This document shows positions 7,381 through 12,020 of a stretch of DNA of 12,020 nucleotides, one piece after another; positions within the stretch are counted from its first letter, which is position 1, and each line of letters starts with the position of its first letter. This DNA is from Prochlorococcus marinus str. MIT 9215. GTDB lineage: Bacteria; Cyanobacteriota; Cyanobacteriia; PCC-6307; Cyanobiaceae. The notes under the pieces were generated by a model. It was not told where the DNA came from and ran no database searches. It saw only the letters and a list, made by a program, of their open reading frames with translations. The position numbers and the translations under genes were made by a program. The DNA lies in assembly GCA_949486985.1 (NCBI GenBank), contig CATBLW010000038.1, forward strand, positions 1 through 12,020, written 5' to 3'.

Positions 7381-7557
7381 TCAGAGAATCGGTAGAAGCT
7401 CTTGCTCCATCGCCAAAGCCAGAAGACTCTGGCCTTGGCGATGGAGCAACCGTGCTCGCAAGATCAACGGATCAATGTCGCAATCAAGTTCCCAACAGTG
7501 TTCTGAACGGAACCGTTGCTCATCAAGTGAAAGAGGAGATCGATAATCTTTCGTCAT
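7381..7557 (-). CDS. Small hypothetical protein, 58 residues
   Basis: An ATG at 7557 opens a frame of 58 codons ending in TGA at 7383-7381. The product begins MTKDYRSPLSLDEQRFRSEH and ends in a Leu-rich helix-like tail, LLALAMEQELLPIL. It has an acidic middle containing Cys21 and Cys26 and a basic patch (RARLLHRQGQ). The amino-acid make-up is like a real small soluble protein, and the gene fills an otherwise empty 280-bp stretch neatly between the stop of the 6799 gene and the helicase leader, which argues for a true gene. No Shine-Dalgarno is visible. I do not recognise the family. Its codons 37-53 contain a near-perfect 48-nt hairpin. Confidence 0.6.
   Translation of the reverse strand: MTKDYRSPLSLDEQRFRSEHCWELDCDIDPLILRARLLHRQGQSLLALAMEQELLPIL
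7402..7449. terminator. Strong 48-nt hairpin, possible terminator of the 6799 gene
   Basis: TTGCTCCATCGCCAA (7402-7416) pairs perfectly with TTGGCGATGGAGCAA (7435-7449). After one mismatch a further six pairs (GCCAGA with TCTGGC) close on the loop AGAC. The stem starts 25 bases after the stop of the plus-strand gene, where a terminator would be expected. No T-run follows on either strand, so termination without a U-tract, 3'-end protection or a structured RNA are all possible. The whole element is also coding sequence of the minus-strand small gene. Confidence 0.55.
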
Positions 7558-7656
7558 GGCAACAGGGGTCTAAAAACCCATGAGCTCTTGGCCGGAAGCT
7601 AAAGATGACAGCCGCGAAAGGAATGGTTAGAAAGACCTATCTTCACTGGCGCTTTC

Positions 7657-7785
7657 ATTTCAACCCACTCCTTTGATCTGCCGACAGAGCCCTGTCAGCC
7701 AAGGATTCGGCCTCGTCTCTGGCAGCAACAACTGATTGCACTGCTACGTCGACGTCTCGATCCCAGCGCGAACCAAGCCAAAGAT
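7657..7785 (+). other. Probable N-terminal coding extension of the helicase, no canonical start
   Basis: The helicase frame is open from the stop at 7606 onward and reads as credible protein from about 7660: FDLPTEPCQPRIRPRLWQQQ then LIALLRRRLDPS. The RPRLWQQQ-LIALL segment occupies the place of the pre-motif-I Arg/Gln element found in SF2 helicases. However, no ATG, GTG or TTG is in frame between 7606 and 7786. ATT at 7657, ATC at 7639 and CTG at 7678 are the only near-cognate options. An ATG at 7605 starts a 23-codon open frame one register away that ends at 7676, so a one-base indel in this leader would also explain the pattern. Confidence 0.55.
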
Positions 7786-9102
7786 TTGCTTGTTCATGCT
7801 GGTCCTGGTGCTGGCAAAACCCTCGGGGCCCTGCTTGGCTTTCAAGCCATGCAAAACCAGGGGGGGGTGAAACGGTTTTTGGTCTTCTGCCATCGCAACA
7901 CAATTCTGAATCAGTGGCGCAAGGCAGCCGAACAGCTCGGATTGAATCTTCAGGAATGGGACCCGTGCCAGGAAGAAGCCCAAACCCTTCATCAAGCCGA
8001 CGGTTGGGTGGTGACCTATCAAGCCGCTGCACGTCAACCCGACGTCCTCAAGGCAGAACTAGAGAACTGGGCGCACGACAAATTGCTTGCCATTGCCGAT
8101 GAAGCTCACCACCTTGGCGTTGATCCCGATGAACCGGATGGCCCTGCATGGGGGAGAACCTTTCTTGCCCTTACAAAGGGCAGCCGTCTAAGGCTAGGAC
8201 TCACCGGCACGCCCTTTCGTGCCGACAATCTCGGCTTCTGCGCAGCGCGTCGGGTAACCGTGGAAGCAGACGGCGAACTGGTTGAGCAAATCAGCCCTGA
8301 CCTCTGCGTTGAACCACGCGAACTTATTGCTGCAGGAGATGTGCGTCCCCTGGAGTTCCGATTCCAGGATGGCTGGGTCGAGCACAGCCGCGAAGGCCAA
8401 CCCGATCGCGATGTCTCGCCACTCTCCTCCGAGCAAAGAGAAAGTTGGCGAGCCCGCAACCTGCGCAGGGCCATCCGCCTCTCAGACTCAAGCAGTATTG
8501 CCCTGCAATTGCTATTACGCGCCCGACGCCAGCTCGAGAAGGTACGCGCTGAACACCCTGAAGCTGCAGGACTTGTTATCGCCAGAGACATCGAACACGC
8601 AGCGGGCATTACCCAAGTGCTTAGAGAGGAAGGGGACCGCGTCGATCTCGTGCACTCGCAAGACAAAGAAGCCAGCAAGCGCCTTGCAAACTTCCAAACA
8701 GGTCAAGCCGACTGGCTGGTGAGCATCGATATGTGTGCAGAAGGATTCGATGCACCAAGAATTCGCGTCGTGGCTTATCTGACAACAGTGGTAACCCGCA
8801 GCCGATTCCTCCAGGGCATCACGCGTGCTGTTCGTATTTCCACAGCAAGAGCAAGCCTCGAACCCATACCCAGACATCCATCACATGTGTTTGCACCTGC
8901 CGATCCCTTGCTGATGAGCTATGCCCGCAGCTGGTCGTTGGCAAAGCCCTATCTGATCAGGAGCAACAAAACGATGCTTGAAGAAGAAGAGACAACCGGC
9001 AGCTGGCGCGGCCCCAACCTGCCGTTGGAAGCGGTAAACGATGGCGCAGGCGCTGTTATCAGGCTGCGCAGCCTTGAACTACCCAATTTTTTGCAGCAAT
9101 AA
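7786..9102 (+). CDS. SF2 DEAD/DEAH-box helicase-like ATPase (Res-subunit type)
   Basis: This is a superfamily 2 ATPase with both RecA-like domains. Counted from the TTG at 7786 (438 residues), it shows Walker A/motif I GPGAGKT (6-12), motif Ia region VFCHRNTILNQW (33-44), motif II DEAH in AIADEAHHLG (103-111), motif III-like LGLTGTPFR (137-145), motif V CAEGFDAPRI (317-326) and motif VI QGITRAVR (343-350). All nucleotide-handling motifs look intact. It resembles the ATPase subunit of type III restriction enzymes and related stand-alone helicases, but no nuclease or methylase gene is nearby, and after motif VI only about 90 residues remain. The TTG is the first canonical start in frame, yet the protein evidently begins further upstream. 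The gene is divergent from the 58-residue gene. Its cellular role, DNA or RNA, is unknown. Confidence 0.9.
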   Translation: MLVHAGPGAGKTLGALLGFQAMQNQGGVKRFLVFCHRNTILNQWRKAAEQLGLNLQEWDPCQEEAQTLHQADGWVVTYQAAARQPDVLKAELENWAHDKLLAIADEAHHLGVDPDEPDGPAWGRTFLALTKGSRLRLGLTGTPFRADNLGFCAARRVTVEADGELVEQISPDLCVEPRELIAAGDVRPLEFRFQDGWVEHSREGQPDRDVSPLSSEQRESWRARNLRRAIRLSDSSSIALQLLLRARRQLEKVRAEHPEAAGLVIARDIEHAAGITQVLREEGDRVDLVHSQDKEASKRLANFQTGQADWLVSIDMCAEGFDAPRIRVVAYLTTVVTRSRFLQGITRAVRISTARASLEPIPRHPSHVFAPADPLLMSYARSWSLAKPYLIRSNKTMLEEEETTGSWRGPNLPLEAVNDGAGAVIRLRSLELPNFLQQ

Positions 9103-9199
9103 ACTTCATGTAATTAAGAAGAAAAATGCGACGTTCTGCGAATTAAGTCCTGATCTTGACCCATCAACGTGCAGCCTGGTCGCCAATGGGGACCATATT

Positions 9200-9457
9200 A
9201 TGACCAATTCCAACGCCAGGCTTAAACGACGAATTAGCGTTGCCACCTGCTGGGCAACCACCAGGATGGCAGTTCTAGACAACGCTGAACGATACGAAGA
9301 CAGTTACGCCATTACCCAAGAATTCCGTGAATGGATCACTTGCTTAGGCGAGCATCCTGAAAAAATTGAGGACTCAACCCTGAGCGTGCCCATCGCCACA
9401 AAAAAAGGCATGCTGATCGAGCACCTCAGCCAAAGCGACGAAATGCTGGAAATCTGA
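9200..9457 (+). CDS. Small hypothetical protein, 85 residues
   Basis: This is an unrecognised soluble protein of 85 residues beginning MTNSNARLKRRISVATCWAT, with a basic N-terminus and an acidic, helix-like C-terminus (IEHLSQSDEMLEI). Cys17 and Cys48 are present, with no obvious metal motif. The same frame is open back to 9041, overlapping the helicase end, but I chose the ATG at 9200 because GGGGA sits eight bases upstream and the preceding stretch reads poorly as protein. The stop codon lies inside the stem of an intrinsic terminator. It lies 97 bases after the helicase on the same strand and could be co-transcribed with it. Confidence 0.6.
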   Translation: MTNSNARLKRRISVATCWATTRMAVLDNAERYEDSYAITQEFREWITCLGEHPEKIEDSTLSVPIATKKGMLIEHLSQSDEMLEI

Positions 9458-9482
9458 AGCAGTACATGCTTCCAGATTTTTC
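9450..9482 (+). terminator. Intrinsic terminator
   Basis: AAATCTG (9450-9456) pairs with CAGATTT (9473-9479) and AAGCA (9457-9461) with TGCTT (9467-9471). The loop is GTACA, there is one bulged C, and a run of Ts (9477-9481) follows the stem. The TGA stop of the 85-residue gene (9455-9457) is within the 5' arm. This is a standard factor-independent terminator isolating the helicase/small-gene unit from the NTRC gene. Confidence 0.75.
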
Positions 9483-9607
9483 TTGAAAGCGATAAAGGAG
9501 CTCAACTATTCCGGAAGACCCTTTCCTGGAACAAACTTTGTGCTGGTGCAAAACATCAATACCGTTGAGCTTCTAGATTCAATTCAGACCTAAATCCGCC
9601 TTGGTGC

Positions 9608-10999
9608 ATGGACGTTGCGGGCAGCGTTGGATCGCCTCCGATCGAGAACCTGGTGATCGTTGGCTCCGGCCCAGCCGGCTACACCGCAGCGATTTATGCC
9701 GCCCGCGCCAATCTGAACCCTCTTCTCGTCACAGGGTTTCAGCGTGGTGGCATCCCCGGTGGCCAACTGATGACCACAACCCATGTCGAAAACTTCCCTG
9801 GCTTTCCAGATGGAGTGATGGGTCCAAAACTGATGGATCTGATGAAAGCCCAAGCAATCCGCTGGGGTACGCATCTACTTGAAGCAGATGCCGATGTCAT
9901 CGATCTCAGCCAACGCCCCTTCCAACTAGAGGTTGATGGCACCACGATCAAGACCCATGCACTGATCATCGCGACTGGAGCCAGTGCAAACCGCCTAGGG
10001 CTGCCTCAAGAACAACGCTTCTGGTCTCGCGGGATCAGTGCCTGCGCCATCTGTGATGGTGCGACTCCCCAATTCCGCAACGAAAAGCTTGCTGTGGTGG
10101 GAGGTGGAGACTCTGCCTGTGAAGAAGCGATGTACCTCACCAAGTACGGCAGCCATGTTCATCTTCTGGTGCGATCCAATCGCCTCAGAGCCAGTGCAGC
10201 CATGGCCGACAGGGTGCAAGCCAATCCTCAAATCAGCGTCCACTGGAACACTGAAGTTGTTGATGCCTCTGGAGACGATTGGTTAAACAGCCTGCAACTG
10301 CGAGACCGTGACACCAAACAGGAAGAGGAGTTAATGGTCCGAGGACTCTTCTATGCCATCGGACATACACCTAATACCGATCTGGTCGTGAACCAGCTCG
10401 ACTGTGATGCCAAGGGATACCTGAAAACGAACCCAGGACGTCCGGAGACATCCATTGAGGGAGTTTTTGCTGCTGGAGACGTGGCTGATGCGGAATGGCG
10501 TCAAGGGATTACCGCCGCCGGGAGCGGCTGCCAAGCAGCACTTCTTGCCGAACGCTGGCTCAGTGGAAACGACCTCGCAACGTTGATGAAGCGAGAGTCC
10601 GTGGAACCCGCTCAAACTGATGCCGCTCCGCCAACGCAAATCTCAAGCGATCAAAATTTCAACCCGGATGGCCTATGGCAGAAGGGCAGTTATGCACTGC
10701 GCAAGCTCTACCACGACAGCAGCAGGCCACTACTGGTCGTCTATACCTCTCCGAGCTGCGGGCCCTGTCATGTACTTAAACCCCAACTGAAGCGAGTCCT
10801 TAAAGAGTTGGGGGGACAAGCCCAAGGGGTTGAAATCGATATCGAGGCCAATCAAGAGATTGCCGAGCAAGCCGGAGTCAACGGCACGCCGACCGTTCAG
10901 CTATTCCAAGCTAAAAATCTCATCCACCAATGGAAAGGAGTGAAGCAACGGAGCGTCTTCAAAGCAGCCATTGAGGATCTGCTCAACGCTTCAACTTGA
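9608..10999 (+). CDS. NADPH-dependent thioredoxin reductase with fused thioredoxin (NTRC)
   Basis: This single-chain thioredoxin system (463 residues) has an N-terminal flavin-dependent thioredoxin reductase joined to a thioredoxin. It uses NADPH to reduce targets such as 2-Cys peroxiredoxin in chloroplasts and cyanobacteria. Seen: FAD-binding GSGPAGYTAAIYAARA (19-34); the redox pair CAIC in ACAICDG (Cys146, Cys149); the NADPH Rossmann motif GGGDSACEEA (165-174); the second FAD motif AAGDVAD (288-294) with the RQGITAAGSG helix; and a polar linker at about 325-357. The thioredoxin domain from about 358 carries the active site CGPC (Cys384, Cys387) and the cis-proline motif NGTPTVQLF (425-433). 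Both redox centres are intact. The start ATG has no strong Shine-Dalgarno; the 150-bp leader contains an 8-bp inverted repeat AGCTCAAC/GTTGAGCT (9499-9506, 9564-9571). Convergent with infA, 12 bases apart. Confidence 0.95.
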   Translation: MDVAGSVGSPPIENLVIVGSGPAGYTAAIYAARANLNPLLVTGFQRGGIPGGQLMTTTHVENFPGFPDGVMGPKLMDLMKAQAIRWGTHLLEADADVIDLSQRPFQLEVDGTTIKTHALIIATGASANRLGLPQEQRFWSRGISACAICDGATPQFRNEKLAVVGGGDSACEEAMYLTKYGSHVHLLVRSNRLRASAAMADRVQANPQISVHWNTEVVDASGDDWLNSLQLRDRDTKQEEELMVRGLFYAIGHTPNTDLVVNQLDCDAKGYLKTNPGRPETSIEGVFAAGDVADAEWRQGITAAGSGCQAALLAERWLSGNDLATLMKRESVEPAQTDAAPPTQISSDQNFNPDGLWQKGSYALRKLYHDSSRPLLVVYTSPSCGPCHVLKPQLKRVLKELGGQAQGVEIDIEANQEIAEQAGVNGTPTVQLFQAKNLIHQWKGVKQRSVFKAAIEDLLNAST

Positions 11000-11015
11000 A
11001 CTCAGCTGAGATCAA
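10996..11015. terminator. Near-palindrome between convergent NTRC and infA genes
   Basis: A 20-bp near-palindrome of the form TTGA-A-CTCAGCTGAG-A-TCAA spans the stop of the NTRC gene and the stop of infA. The central ten bases (11001-11010) are perfectly symmetric. It is the only structure in the 12-base gap and could help separate the convergent transcripts. It lacks a loop and T-tract of usual size, so an intrinsic terminator is doubtful. Confidence 0.3.
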
Positions 11016-11281
11016 CGGCGACGTGGCCCACCTGGCCTATTTCCACCTGGCCGCCCGCCAGGGGCACCGGCATTGCGTTCGCGGTACGTGATCCTGCCGC
11101 GCGTGAGGTCATAAGGGCTGATTTCCACCAACACTTTGTCGCCGGCAAGCAATTTGATCCGAAACTTCGTGAGCTTGCCTGCTGCTCTGCACAAGCACTT
11201 ATGACCTGCAGGCTGCTCCAGGGTGACGAGGTAGAACCCGTTGCCCTGTTCTTTCTCAATCACTCCCGAGGTTTCGATCAT
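11012..11281 (-). CDS. infA: Translation initiation factor IF-1
   Basis: IF-1 is a small OB-fold protein that occupies the ribosomal A site on the 30S subunit during initiation. The 89 residues cover the full fold: MIETSGVIEKEQGNGFYLVT, then AAGKLTKFRIKLLAGDKVLV, then EISPYDLTRGRITYRE, which are hallmark IF-1 segments. It carries a Gly/Pro/Arg-rich tail of about 17 residues (GAPGGRPGGNRPGGPRRR) beyond the usual ~72-residue bacterial length, with likely RNA-binding character. The ATG at 11281 has no Shine-Dalgarno. In the same RNA a seven-codon frame ends with a TGA overlapping this ATG. infA stands alone here, away from the ribosomal-protein genes (secY-adk-rpsM neighbourhood) where it often lies in bacteria. 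Confidence 0.98.
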   Translation of the reverse strand: MIETSGVIEKEQGNGFYLVTLEQPAGHKCLCRAAGKLTKFRIKLLAGDKVLVEISPYDLTRGRITYRERNAGAPGGRPGGNRPGGPRRR

Positions 11282-11301
11282 GCGGTGGCGCCATCGCTCA
11301 T
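11278..11301 (-). other. Possible seven-codon leader ORF overlapping the infA start
   Basis: ATG at 11301 opens MSDGATA followed by TGA. The last A of its Ala codon and the stop form ATGA with the infA start codon. A ribosome ending there would be placed on the infA ATG, which has no Shine-Dalgarno of its own. Short frames arise by chance, so this is only a candidate. It would be excluded if the promoter proposed at 11300-11327 is used. Confidence 0.2.
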
Positions 11302-11327
11302 TAATTGTGTTTCAGTTTAGTTGTCAG
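11300..11327 (-). promoter_or_regulatory. Candidate sigma-70-type promoter for infA
   Basis: Reading the minus strand, CTGACA (11327-11322) is followed after 16 bases by ATTAAT (11305-11300), a reasonable -35/-10 pair. This would put the transcript start about a dozen bases before the infA ATG, giving a nearly leaderless mRNA. Judged by eye only; alternatives further upstream are not excluded. Confidence 0.3.
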
Positions 11328-11380
11328 CCTGTTGGACTTCCTACAAAGCCTTTTGCGGATTTGATGCTCGCCTTGTTTTT

Positions 11381-11423
11381 GTGATCCATCACCTGCTTCT
11401 AAGGACTGAGCGTTAAGCGTTAA
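11381..11423. promoter_or_regulatory. Short symmetric and tandem motifs upstream of the pseudouridine synthase gene
   Basis: The 181-bp gap between infA and the pseudouridine synthase gene contains GTGAT-CC-ATCAC (11381-11392), a 12-bp two-fold symmetric element, and two tandem copies of GCGTTAA (11410-11416, 11417-11423). They sit 40-80 bases before the candidate start codons and might be regulator sites. The symmetric element is shorter than a CRP-type site (N4 instead of N6 between the half-sites), so I do not assign a regulator. Confidence 0.2.
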
Positions 11424-11462
11424 GCCCGAAATCATGCTGCTCTGAATGGATTGCTTAAAGCC

Positions 11463-12020
11463 TTGACGCACAAAAAAAACACAACCACTTTGCTGTTGAA
11501 CAAGCCCTATGGGTTCTTAAGCCAGTTCACCCTGGAACCAGAAAGCCGCTGGCGATGTCTTGCAGAACTCATCCCTGTCGCAGGTGTTTATGCCGCAGGG
11601 CGATTGGACGCTGATAGCGAAGGGCTATTGCTACTCACCAGCAATGGACGCTTGCAACAACGCCTCACTGATCCTCGCTTCGGCCATTGGAGACGTTATT
11701 GGGCGCAAGTGGAGGGTGCGGTAAACCCCCACCAACTCGAACAACTTGCACAAGGCGTGAACATTCAGGGGAAAGCAACACGTCCGGCTCGCGTGAATCT
11801 CCTCAATGAAGCCGAGGTCTCCAACGTGGCGGAACGTGATCCCCCGATCCGCGTCAGGAGAAACATTCCAACCAGCTGGTTGGAATTGATGATTCGAGAG
11901 GGGCGTAATCGACAAGTTCGACGGATGACTGCCGCTGTTGGCCTGCCAACGTTGCGACTGATCAGGCAACAGATTGATCTCATGGATGGGAAACCAGCCC
12001 TAAGCATTGAGCACCTAACT
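11463..12020 (+). CDS. rRNA pseudouridine synthase, RluE/RsuA family (cut by window edge)
   Basis: This enzyme converts a uridine in ribosomal RNA to pseudouridine; in E. coli RluE acts on 23S rRNA U2457. There are 186 residues before the edge, close to the family's full length, so only a few C-terminal residues should be missing. Seen: the N-terminal strand LLLNKPYGFLSQFT (10-23); the catalytic motif AGRLDADSEGLLLLT (45-59) with the nucleophilic Asp49; DPRF and YWAQVEG; and the conserved C-terminal block EGRNRQVRRMTAAVGLPTLR followed by LIR. The lack of an obvious S4 domain at the N-terminus agrees with RluE rather than RsuA/RluB. The start is a TTG at 11463 (another in-frame TTG is at 11451); no ATG or GTG is in frame after the stop at 11421. 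Divergent from infA. Confidence 0.92.
   Translation, partial: MTHKKNTTTLLLNKPYGFLSQFTLEPESRWRCLAELIPVAGVYAAGRLDADSEGLLLLTSNGRLQQRLTDPRFGHWRRYWAQVEGAVNPHQLEQLAQGVNIQGKATRPARVNLLNEAEVSNVAERDPPIRVRRNIPTSWLELMIREGRNRQVRRMTAAVGLPTLRLIRQQIDLMDGKPALSIEHLT

Noticed and set aside
8106..8678. 190-codon minus-strand frame across the helicase
   Set aside because: It lies opposite the intact helicase motifs and is a Ser/Arg-rich reading typical of an antisense shadow.
9041..9199. Upstream extension of the 85-residue gene into the helicase end
   Set aside because: The ATG at 9200 has a good Shine-Dalgarno (GGGGA), and the extension overlaps the helicase in another frame without protein-like features.
9462..9471. 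GTACATGCTT region as part of a LexA-like box
   Set aside because: It is better explained as the loop and 3' arm of the intrinsic terminator and lacks the second half-site.
11381..11392. GTGATCCATCAC as a CRP-type site
   Set aside because: The spacing between half-sites is four, not six bases, and flanking bases do not complete TGTGA/TCACA on both sides; kept only as an unassigned symmetric motif.

Overview
The window looks like the chromosome of a marine picocyanobacterium: a marine Synechococcus, or a higher-GC low-light Prochlorococcus of the MIT9313/MIT9303 type. This assignment rests on recognition, not on a search. The supporting features are a fused NADPH-thioredoxin reductase/thioredoxin (NTRC), a transhydrogenase split into pntA1-pntA2-pntB, an IF-1 with a Gly/Arg-rich tail, moderate GC content, very short intergenic gaps and frequent TTG starts. 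I see no tRNA, rRNA, insertion sequence, CRISPR array, integrase or phage gene.

Layout. 1-926 (-) is the N-terminal two thirds of a sodium-dependent NSS/SNF amino-acid-type symporter that runs off the left edge. An 87-bp divergent gap with a 9-bp inverted repeat separates it from dxr (1014-2273, +), which overlaps by ATGA with a thioredoxin-like [2Fe-2S] ferredoxin gene (2270-2641, +). Facing these is a four-gene minus-strand operon, read right to left: pntA1 (6673-5531), pntA2 (5531-5223), pntB (5226-3787) and a YheT-type alpha/beta hydrolase. A 28-bp perfect palindrome sits at the pntB/hydrolase junction. Divergent from pntA1 is an unrecognised 192-residue gene (6799-7377, +). It converges with an unlisted 58-residue gene (7557-7381, -) whose 3' end contains a very stable hairpin.

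Next come an SF2 helicase/ATPase (to 9102, +) whose true N-terminus has no canonical start codon, an 85-residue unknown gene (9200-9457, +) ending in an intrinsic terminator, and the NTRC gene (9608-10999, +). infA (11281-11012, -) converges with NTRC. An RluE/RsuA-type rRNA pseudouridine synthase (11463 to the window end, +) is divergent from infA and is cut by the edge close to its C-terminus.

Functional themes. Most genes are housekeeping. Redox and NADPH metabolism is prominent: the proton-pumping transhydrogenase, NADPH-fed NTRC, NADPH-using Dxr and a small ferredoxin. Translation is represented by IF-1 and the pseudouridine synthase. I did not find a convincing new multi-gene system. 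The points most worth a second look are the palindrome at the hydrolase start, the hairpin inside the 58-residue gene, the missing start codon of the helicase, and the small unknown genes around it.
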